Positions 19,719 through 28,289 of a stretch of 28,289 bases of DNA are shown one piece after another. Every line of letters begins with the position of its first letter. Position 1 is the first letter of the stretch. Below the pieces are notes generated by a model. The model saw only the letters and a list, made by a program, of their open reading frames with translations. It was not told where the DNA came from and made no database searches. The position numbers and the translations under genes are program-made. The DNA is from Monosporascus cannonballus (Eukaryota; Ascomycota; Sordariomycetes; Xylariales), in NCBI GenBank assembly GCA_004154925.1, contig QJNS01000469.1:1-28289 (forward strand). The letters run 5' to 3'.

Positions 19719-20640
19719 GGCCAACCTCACTAGCCCCGATTAATTCCTTTTTCTAGAAAACGATAGAAAGTTGAGCTACTGCCATTATCGGTCAGCGGAG
19801 ATGGCGTGCATATTGCGAAGTCCATGCCGGTCCTAAGGGGGCGACGAGTTACGACAACGCCGCCAAACGTACGATACTCTCTAGGCATGCGCCTGTATAA
19901 CTTAATGGGGGCCGATACGCCAGCCCGCCTCCCGCGCCCCAGGACCGGTAGGGTGACGTCCGAATGCCACTATTCGATGCGTGTCGAAGGCCCTGGATAG
20001 TAGCCGGTACTGGTAGAGTAGAGATGGAAGGAATAGAGGATGAAACGATAGCAATATGGATAGAGAGAAGACAATTAGAAACGGGGCGGGACTAGGGCTT
20101 GGAAGGGAGAATGAGGAGGGCTTGTTACTCGACCGACCTGCAGGACACTATGCGACCTCTTTTCTCATGATGAGGCTCGCCCTAGGTCACATTGTCCTGA
20201 TTCTGATTTAGCCCTCCTAGAACACCCCTTTCAACCATAGGCAACATATCTTGCCCCAAACGGAAGAAAATTGGGCTGTAGACGCAGACGGCTGCGCTGT
20301 TAGTATGTTAAGCAGTGCTCGGCTGTTGGTGGTAAAATATGGGGGTATGTGATGCACATTCCTGATATTGCATTCCAGGTACGCGATATTCTTTAGTATC
20401 GCTCATAGTAATTCCTAGAGGCGGTTACTACCGCAGTCTGAAGGATATGACATCCGGGGGCTCCAGCAACAGCCATAGTCTGTCGTTACATGGGCATCGC
20501 GTAGATCTCGGGATAATGAAAGGACTATGAGTGTTAGTTTCGGATTTTCAGGCCGCAATACCACGTGCTACAACATCTCAGCTGGCAAGGCGAGGATGGC
20601 GGGTTCCTTTGTTGGCATAAACTAGCTATCTTCGTGCGAC

Positions 20641-21195
20641 ATGCGTAAGGGCGATGACTGGATGCCAATGGCTGTGATCCTTTGCCCGACGGCCAACTTA
20701 CTACAAATGTACCCCCTCATGTCTCCGGCCCCAAGGACGAGTTTTCTTGATTTTCTTGAGACACTTGATGCAAGCCACGCCGTAAATCTGCGCCTGACAG
20801 TCAATAGGATGAGGCGGCGATGACAGACTCTTTATCGAATGCTCCTTCAGTCCTACAAGACCCTGCCCGACATGTCGGCCCCGTCCACCACGGCGTTGGT
20901 GGAAGCGACCCGGAGTATAGAGGTTGGGAATGCTGAGGCGAGCGGCTATAGTGAATATGCATACGAGATAATTAATGTTCTCAGATCGCCGATGATATGT
21001 GTAATTGTCCCCGCTCCTCATGAACATATGTCCTTGGGGCTCTTATGTATGGCGATTGGCGAGACGATCAGCCCTACAACCGCGCGCGAAGGATTAGACT
21101 TTGTGACTTGCGAAATGGAAACGTGGGTCCCCCAACAGCAGCGGCGGCTAGCGCTCACGAGAAACAAAAGTCGGGATGAACAGCGTAACGCCTAG
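20641..21195 (+). pseudogene. Stop-interrupted open stretch, unassigned
   Basis: Frame 1 is open from ATG 20641 to TAG 21195 except for TGA at 20821-20823. The second part (from ATG 20872: MSAPSTTALVEATRSIEVGN) has even, protein-like composition and ends in a Gln/Arg-rich helix (WVPQQQRRLALTRNK). The first part reads MPMAVILCPTANLLQMYPLM and on to LDFLETLDASHAVNLRL. No domain is recognised. Two short independent ORFs, one broken gene or chance are all open. Confidence 0.18.
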
Positions 21196-21253
21196 AAACA
21201 AGCTGGTTGCTTAGGTGGCTGTCAGTGCAACAACTACCGTTATATCTACAAGT

Positions 21254-21312
21254 CACTCACACATACATACACACATACACACATACACACATATATATAT
21301 ATATACACGTGT
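21254..21312. repeat. CA/TA-rich microsatellite
   Basis: Imperfect CACACATA units pass into a (TA)n run (ACACATATATATATATATAC) and end at ACACGTGT. It is a simple sequence repeat with no coding role, likely to vary in length between isolates. Confidence 0.9.
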
Positions 21313-23335
21313 AAAGATAGAGATATTGGGCGGTCTTGTCTCCTGTAAACGCGTCGACTGCAGCAACCCCCCACTTGAAGCGGTCAGCGGAGGGTTCTAT
21401 GGCGCATAACCTCTGAACACTCGCGTCTAGCACTCGGTTAGAAAGTTCAGTTGGGTTCGCTGAATCCCAGCAGCATATCAACGCCGGGGCAGCAGCTTCG
21501 GGTTCCGAATACATCAATGTTGGTAGTGCGTACAGAGGGTATGCTTTTGATATCCTACCTGTACTATGTAGAAAATTTTCCTTGGATAAATGGAATGACT
21601 TGCGCGATGGAGATTCCGAAAGGAGAGTCGGGAAGTGGAACGGGGAGGGAATACGGGGTAGATGCAATGGAAGGAAAAAAAGATTCTGGATTGCAGTGTC
21701 CCATTGGCAGAACGTGCGCACCTGCGGATGTATCTAATAGTGAGCAGTCACAACAACCAACCAATCAATCGGTGCAGCAACGATTTGAGGGCCGCTAGTG
21801 GGAATATAGCGTGTTTCGAAACGCAGCGGTTTCTTGGAAAGACAAGGGTAAGGAAAAGGGGCAAAAAGTGCCGGGTCGGAATTTCTTTACTTTCCACGGG
21901 CATAAACCGCTGCTTAAGTGGGTACTTCAATGTTAAAAATATACTTTTGTTCTTTGAAAATAGCATCATGCAAGTGATGGATGCATGATCGGATACCTAT
22001 CGAAATATAACTTGCCTTAGTAAAAATACACAGAAGTGTAATGTCGTGATAGGCTATTGATCGTCAGGTTCCCAGCAAGATACGAGCGAGACCAGGATAA
22101 CCAAGTGAGAGCGGAGACCGTCCTCTCTTGTTAGGGTGATTCCAGAACTCTGTCGCTGGTCACCGACTCCCTTTCCGGAGCAACAACGACGATCCCCGAG
22201 GATATTAAACGCAGCTTGGACTCGTATGTGCACACGTACACACGATGCTTGTTAAACGTCATCGCACTTCTCCACCCCGTACTGGGTGCTGTATTGCGCA
22301 TAGACATTCTACTCTCCCCACCGTTCCATTGCATGCTCCAGCCTTGTTCGTTTTCGTCGTGCGTGACGAGGCGCTTTGAGCGGAGAAGAGTCGCGGTCAT
22401 CCAGGGGTCGGGGCTCTTATCAGTTAACGTCAAAATTGTCAACTTGCATATGTAACACCTCCGGGCATCCTCGATTGAATTCGAGAACTATATATGACAA
22501 CTTCCCTGGCCCCCGTTATTCGATGGCGCTTTCCCTGATCGATCGCAACCGACAAGGTACATTATAGAGAGCGGTGGGGCGCCCTGAGTAGAGGTACTAG
22601 TAGGAATCAGGCGGGTGAAAGATCCCCTTTCTGCTGTAAAGTGTGTAATAACCGCGTTTATTACTGGGATCAGTATCAGCCCCTGAGAACCGCCCCGAGC
22701 CACACCACCACCATCATCTCAATTCAACATTTTCACCGCATAGGACATAGACAGCTGTTCGGGGGCAGCATCCGACACTCTTGTCCGGAATGCTACCGAA
22801 TTGGGTGCTATGGCCGGCGTCTGGGCGAAGACGGGCCTTCAGGTCTCCATCCAATCATCAACACCAGAAGACGGCATTCCTACCTTGCAATGCAGGTACC
22901 GCCTAGCGCGTGCATTTGTTCCTGAATTAAGCCCACTCTGTAGCTAATGCGCCCCTCCTTTTCGCACCGGAGCCGACGAGAACTCACTTCCTAGCCAGCC
23001 CGTTCCTGGCTAGATCGGGGCTTGGTTTTCATCTCGTCTTCAACCCTGTTCTCATTGGCGCTCCATTGGGAGGGGCCGTCGCTGAGACCTCCACAGATGG
23101 CATTCCATGCCTGCCTGCCGAAATGGGTCGGCTGGCTGATTGGCAACTTAGCACTACAGGGGTTGGATGTGGATGGATGCCCTTGTACACTCTCTTTGTC
23201 TTCCACACACACGAGTTGCCTCGCAGCAGTATTTTTCGTGAAGGTTAGGCTAACGAAGTTATGCGGGCTGGGCCTTGTGGGCTCTCGCTTATTACGTGTC
23301 TGTGCCCACTGTGGATGTATATTACCCAACTGGCC

Positions 23336-23640
23336 CCAGTTTCCAACTTCACTTCCTCATCCCTCCTTGTCCCTATTAAACTGTGCCCTTCGTGTTGCGG
23401 TCCCTTGAGTCATTCTCTTTCCACTCTTTTACCGCGCTTGTCGGCTGAGTCCGTCCTCTCCTTGATACAAACAACGGTCTTTGTCTGTTCCTTCTTTTGG
23501 CAACTCACAGTCGACTCTTGCAGCATTATACCCAGCCAAAGCCAGGGCAGTCACCTAATTTATCATCCATTTCACGAACAAGAGTCTCATTGCCCATCTC
23601 ACTGAGCACACCTTGAGAGATCATTACATATTGAATCAAG
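23336..23640 (+). promoter_or_regulatory. Pyrimidine-rich upstream region of the DUF1996 gene
   Basis: The 300 bases before the DUF1996 start are rich in C and T on the coding strand (CTTCCTCATCCCTCCTTG, CATTCTCTTTCCACTC). They then turn A-rich just before the ATG (CATATTGAATCAAGATG). CT-rich tracts followed by an adenine-rich start context are typical of well-expressed genes in filamentous fungi. No TATA box or factor site is claimed, and the transcription start is unknown. Confidence 0.4.
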
Positions 23641-25176
23641 ATGAAGACAACTACTGCTGGCGTCGTCAGTACCCTGGCAGCTGTGGCCGCCGCCAAGGAT
23701 TCCCGAACGTTTGCGGTGCTGAGATTCAATGGTGATGGCTTCCTCACCGAAGGGCGGATGGATCCCATCGTTAACCCTGGGGGCGAGGCAACCCATTATC
23801 ACGGCATCATGGGTGGAAGCAACTTCGACCTCACTGTTGAGGGAGAACACCTGTTGGACTCGAACTGCACCACAGCCAAGATCGCCAATGACTTCAGTAA
23901 CTATTGGGTTCCCGGGCTCTTCTTCCAGGACCCCAAGGACGAGAACAAGTTCACCAAGGTTCCCGTGTTCTACATGAATGTCTACTACTTGTAAGTACTA
24001 GGAGTAGCTCTTGGCGACAAGTTTCCATCTTAATATTAACCATTCGATAGTTTCGAGGCTACCAACGACAAGATAAAGGCGTTCCCTGCTGGTTTGAAGA
24101 TGCTCATCGGCGATGCTGACAACAGAAGCCCGCCCAAGACCGGCGGGCTCAACCTTTTCCCCAACAGGGGTGAAGTCCAGCCTGTTCAGTTCACCTGCAC
24201 TCGGACTAGCTACAACCCTCCCTCCTATCCTCCTAACTCGGACGGTTCGACCGCCGGCATACAAGATCCTGATAGGGAGGACGCAGGTGCCGGGTTCCCT
24301 CTGTACCCCTGCGACGGTTTCGCTTCCCCCCTTCGAATGGATATCCACTTCCCTTCCTGCTACAACCCGAAAGCTGGGTTGGACGACTACAAGAACAACA
24401 TGGCCTGGCCCGAAGCCGTTGCGGGCGGCAAGCAAGACTGCCCTGAAGGATATATCCATGTTCCGCATATGTTCTACGAGGTCTACTGGAACACTGCCCT
24501 GTTTGATGGACAGTGGACTCCCGATGGCAAGAGTCAGCCCTTCGTTCTTTCCAATGGTGATGCCACCGGTTACAGCGCACATGCCGACTTCATTGCTGGC
24601 TGGGATGCGCACACGCTCCAGACCATCATTGACACTTGCGATGCCGGCTCGCTTGGTATGGATACCTGCCCCCAAATCCCCGGTGGCCTGAACACGAACA
24701 ACAACTGCAAGATTGCCCCCATGATTAAAGAACCCAAGATGTCTATTTTGTCCAACACCAAGTCGGACGAGACTCTTGGCAAGCTTCCCGGTAACAACCC
24801 CGTCACCGGCTGGGGCAAGGGTGGCGTTACTGGCGGCAGAGTTAGCCACTCCGAGTCCAGCCCGTCAGATGTCAAGCCGGTTTCGAACTCTAGCCCTGTC
24901 ACTTCCAGCAAGTCGTCTTCTGCGCCCACCGTTTCCGAATTCGCCGTCAAGGATGTCGTCGATAACGTTGTCAACGCCAAGCCCGCCGTTTACCAGGCCG
25001 TTGAGCCTCCGGCTGCGGACTCCGATGACGGCGAGATAGTAACCATCTGGGATGTCGTCACCGTTACGGCCACCGCTACCGATTATGTCGCGTCCACGCC
25101 CGCGCCGGGACGCCGCAACGTCCACCCTCATGCCCACGGCCACTTGGGCCGTCACCCACACTACGCCAATAATTGA
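23641..25176 (+). CDS. Secreted DUF1996 domain protein
   Basis: Two exons, 23641-23990 and 24051-25176, encode 491 residues. The 60-nt intron (GTAAGT donor, TTAAC branch, GATAG acceptor) splits Phe117. Residues 1-18 form a signal peptide (basic start, then GVVSTLAAVAAA). The DUF1996 domain follows: DPIVNPGG, HYHGIMGGS (52-60, conserved His pair), NYWVPGLFFQ (87-96), then DIHFPSCYNP, HVPHMFYEVYW and the GYSAHADFIAGWD motif near its end. After about residue 370 the chain is Ser/Pro/Val-rich and ends in a His-rich tail (HPHAHGHLGRHPHYANN) that could bind metal ions. The family is common in fungal secretomes and its biochemical function is not established. No WSC domain or GPI-anchor signal is visible, so it is probably released or wall-associated. 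Confidence 0.93.
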
Positions 25177-27020
25177 GAAGGTCGACCGACCGAAAAGCAA
25201 GGCACAAATATACTTGTTCCCCGTACATCACTTATCGAAGGCAATGGCGCAGGTTCTGGTTTTTCTTTCAGGGATAGCAGCTGTACAGAATAAGTTTTCT
25301 GGGATCAAAAGGCGGGTAGTTTTCTTAGAGTCGGCGCCTAGGGCAGGCAAGCAGGCATATATCCGCGCAAGGCGGGGACCGTTTTTGAGATTAGAAGAGA
25401 ATTTCAGTGGCATATACCTTTTTTGTATACCTGGGCGCCCTTGGATGCACGGACGAAACAGACCAGACAGGACTACCGGTTTCCCTTGTGCGTCTACCTA
25501 GGATGTACACAGCTCAGAGGACCACTCACTGCCCTTGTCGTGGAACAGCCAGTATCGAGGGTTCTTCGCTTTGCCAAACATAAAAAACGCCTTCTTGTAT
25601 ATCCATCCGCAGACAAGCAAGAGTCAGCGAGCTTACGCAACCAGCAGACCACGACTCCCATTCATCTTTTTTACGTGTATATATCTAATTCAGTGTCACG
25701 GGCTACTCCAGTGGCCATTTAACCGTTTTATGGAATTTGAACAGTGCCACGCTATTTTGAACACAGGTATTGGTTTTTAAAGATTCCCGTGCCGCCAATT
25801 CATGGTATTCAGTGAGGTCGGTCGACAATGAAGTGAGTGTGTTTCCGCTCATCTACGCTGCGGAAGGACTGCTTATCTGTCATTTGGCACACAGCACACC
25901 GACATGCCAGGATCGCGCGGCGGTACGGACGGTACAGTAGGCAACCCCGGCTCGCCTTCCCGTACCGGATGTTGCTTCGGGAGGTTTCCGGCTCGGTGGC
26001 GGGACTCACGAGTCTATCACCAGTACGTGGGCAATACAATGCCCCCCCCTTCTGCTAGACGAGATCGACTTTGAAGTAGTTTCTTTTCCGTCAATCTTTC
26101 TAACCAACCACCGCTCCTCCCTGGGAATGTCGAAATCACTCGTCGAAATAGGCGCCTGATATGAGGAACGGGACTACTTTGAGTTATATGAAGAGACGTA
26201 GTGAGTGGGTGTTTGGGGTAGGGGGTATTGTCTCTGATGTTTGTCTACGGGAACAACAAACGCGCTTTAGTCGACACAGATCTCCTGTTTCAGAGGTAGA
26301 ATGTCATTAAAAATAACCTTTACTTTACTTTACAGACGTCGAAACATTGACTGGATGGAGAATAATGGTCAAATGTATAGCAATCTTGGGATACATACTG
26401 TATAGCGAGCCTACTAAAGGGGCATGTCACAAGTTGAGGTTATGCGGAGTCTTGCAGAATATATCAAAGTCGCTCACCTATCTTAAGACGTTATATGTTA
26501 TAAATACATGAAAAAGCTATGCTTTGCATCAAGACAATAGCTTAACGATCGGTAGACTGTGACCACGCCACTCCTCGACAGCGAGCGCGAGGCTATTGAC
26601 CAGAGAGAATGAACCCGGGCTTGATGCTCTATCTTTCGTCTCTATCTCACACGTGCCTAGCTTCCCGTACTTATCTCCGCTCCTCTCAGGACTCCGTAGG
26701 AAAGTAGACCGCCGGGGACACATTTATCGCTGGCTACATACGTCCTCGCCTCGTCGCCGAGGTCCCTATTCAAACGACAAACGAGCTAGATGCCCCACTC
26801 CACTCGAGATACCATTAACACAATAGCCCAAATGCCGAGAGAGAGTTTGGTCGGAAGCCAGCAGGCCTCACACTGATTCCCATATCCTTATCCGGACATC
26901 CATAATTTGCCCACAATTAGCTAGCCGTCTTCACGGTCAAACAGGCCAATTATGTCGGCCGGCGTCAATGGGGCCCGCAAATAGCAGCTTTGCTGGGGGC
27001 GTTGAATATATACGGAGAAT
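25177..27020. other. Spacer, nothing recognised
   Basis: Begins with the DUF1996 3' flank. Open stretches at 25052-25501 and 25423-25780 are of spacer composition and overlap each other. An A/T-rich part (26280-26520) has short TTTACTTTACTTTAC repetition. A run of eight C lies at 26042-26049. No gene, RNA or repeat family is supported. Confidence 0.5.
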
Positions 27021-27384
27021 TCAAGACAAGAGAAACGACATACGCCGTCGTCGTCGATCAACGAACCGCCGACGTGAGGTTAGCGCTCCCATGTACTCGC
27101 GGACAAGCTTTTGCTCAACTACCGATGAGCCGGGGGCGATCTCGACTGTCTATCTCATGTGTGGCATTCGAGTCAGTCACATGGCTTACTCTCTAACTCT
27201 GCACAGACGGAGGAAATGGGCAAAGCGCACGGATTTCAGCTGGGGCGGCAGCAGAGATCATCCGCCGAGCCGCAGTGAACCAGTTGCCGAGGAAAGAATA
27301 ATGGCTCGGGGGTGAGGGGGCCGCGCTTCTGTGCGGCGCGTCGCACCCGCCGATGCTGTCGAAGTGGGCGTACAGGCTCTCCAT
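27021..27384 (-). CDS. Possible small two-exon gene, unassigned
   Basis: From ATG 27384 (CAGACATGGAG, good context) exon 1 runs to 27231 (MESLYAHFDSIGGCDAP..., GNWFTAARRMISAAAPAEI) with mostly C/G-ending codons. A GTGCGC donor at 27230 and a GATAGACAG acceptor at 27146 (85-nt intron, branch-like GACTGAC) lead in frame to 27145-27021. Exon 2 reads LEIAPGSSVVEQKLVREYMG, then an Arg-rich end: 92 residues in all. A GTATGT donor at the end of exon 2 could extend the gene leftward. A different frame there is open to about 26948 and reads APLTPADIIGLFDREDG, so the 3' end is ambiguous. Upstream, TATATAG and CT-rich sequence at 27485-27570 could be a promoter. No family is recognised. Confidence 0.27.
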
Positions 27385-28289
27385 GTCTGATATGAAAACA
27401 CCGTGACCGGGGGGCCGTGATCGAGCATGGCTGGTATGAAGGAGACGAGGTTGGGTTGCTGGGTCACAGAGCGGGTATTGGGGTGGGAGGTTTAGATGGG
27501 ATGATGGCTTGGTTTGAGAAACTGGAGGTCGAGTGCTATAACAAGCTGGAGAGATTAAGGGACTATATAGTCGGCGTAGATGAGACGGATCCCGTCTTCT
27601 ATAGTGTGTGGGGATATCTCCAGCGAAGTTCCGTCGCGGGAGTGGAAAAGAATGGATATGCAGGGTCGCCCCGGTTACATCTTGAACGCTTGCGGCGGCG
27701 GTTAGTTGGAGAGCGCATCGCGATGGTTGCAGTGCGTCCTTGCAGGTCCCGCAGTTCAAACCGACAACTGCATCCTCTAACTACATCACCCGGCAACAGA
27801 GTCGGTAATGCTAAGTCCTAATCGATATCTAGCAGTGCACCGACTGCCTCGTCGATCGGCCGTTGGTGAGCGCTGAGAGTTTCCAGAGCCCCGACGAACA
27901 TGCTATGGATAACCTCCAAATGGCACACGGCGGTGCTTATTAGTCCTTCCGGTCACCAGCCTAGAACCACACAATTTATCGTCTCTAGGAACCCACCCCC
28001 TCCATGGCTGCCGTCTTCTTTTGTCTTAACGAGCGGCACGGGTAAGCGAATATCGCGCTTTGAAGCGCGTGTTCTTCGGCAACCAGCCCTATCACAGGTC
28101 CAACATTTTTAAGATCTGCAGCGGGGACTCGCACCGGATGGCTGTCTACCGAGTTAATACCACCTTCCAAGCTCCCCAATCGTTGGTGCCGACGATTCTT
28201 CCAATAGCAACAGGTGCGTGCTTCAATGGAACGGGGTGTTAGTCGAGACGACACCTCGGGGGGGGGGGGGGGGGGGTTTGAAAAAAAAA
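27385..28289. other. Right-end spacer
   Basis: The left part may be the upstream region of the minus-strand candidate gene. A plus frame at 27417-27821 (WFEKLEVECYNKLERLRDYI) overlaps it and is probably its antisense shadow plus leader. GCAGTT/AACTGC arms near 27753 form a small hairpin. Nothing else is recognised before the homopolymer end. Confidence 0.4.
28258..28289. repeat. Poly-G then poly-A contig end
   Basis: Nineteen G are followed by TTTG and nine A at the last base. A long G run at a sequence end is typical of low-signal short reads or adapter tail rather than genome sequence, so the true contig probably stops near 28257. Confidence 0.8.

Larger units (their letters stand above)
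16606..23640. other. 7-kb spacer with broken coding-like stretches
   Basis: The largest gap in the window. It holds three interrupted open stretches (listed separately), one microsatellite and the DUF1996 upstream region. The rest (16606-17380, 18180-19040, 19720-20640, 21310-22950) shows frequent stops in all frames and no recognisable family. Short open runs at 22131-22455 and 22641-22925 are unassigned. No transposase, reverse transcriptase or terminal repeat was recognised by eye. Confidence 0.45.

Noticed and set aside
23022..23408. 128-codon open frame upstream of the DUF1996 gene
   Set aside because: It lies in the pyrimidine-rich promoter/leader, its composition follows the CT bias, and it resembles no protein family.
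23998..24849. 283-codon minus-strand open frame over the DUF1996 gene
   Set aside because: Antisense shadow: the sense frame has the signal peptide, domain motifs and a clean intron.

Overview
The window looks like part of a filamentous ascomycete genome (Pezizomycotina, probably Sordariomycetes or a near relative). The evidence is gene structure and gene content. Introns are short (52-137 nt), with GT(A/G)NGN donors, CTAAC/CTGAC/TTAAC-like branch sites and YAG acceptors. The families present include a 2EXR-domain protein, a DUF1996 secreted protein, a fungal MIF-like fusion and the Gtr2/RagC GTPase. No bacterial operon, tRNA, rRNA, CRISPR array or intact transposon was seen.

Layout: (1) bases 2-2005 (+), an LCAT-like alpha/beta hydrolase cut by the left edge; (2) 4237-5215 (-), a two-exon 2EXR protein in tail-to-tail orientation to gene 1; (3) 8105-8878 (+), a two-exon four-span membrane protein; (4) 11205-12575 (+), a three-exon MIF/tautomerase-fold protein with long tails; (5) 15319-16605 (+), a three-exon Gtr2/RagC GTPase, the best-identified gene; (6) 23641-25176 (+), a two-exon secreted DUF1996 protein. 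The splice junctions given here were worked out by hand from splice signals, frame and family fit.

The spacers are long (2-7 kb) and mostly featureless. Several contain coding-like stretches broken by one stop or frameshift (about 2947-4111, 7256-7790, 17704-18178, 19044-19718, 20641-21195), and there is one possible small spliced gene (27021-27384, minus). Open stretches of this length are expected by chance in 28 kb of near-50% GC sequence, so these are low-confidence leads. Other non-genic features are a possible MITE, a G-quadruplex motif, a CA/TA microsatellite, a T10A9 palindrome just upstream of gtr2, and a poly-G/poly-A contig end.

The genes do not form a pathway or cluster. They read as ordinary dispersed fungal genes: lipid hydrolysis or acyl transfer, a fungal-specific protein of unknown role, a membrane protein, TORC1 nutrient signalling (Gtr2) and a secreted protein. 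I found no convincing new biological system. The most distinctive observations are the abrupt GC rise inside two genes and the internal MIF domain lacking the N-terminal catalytic proline.
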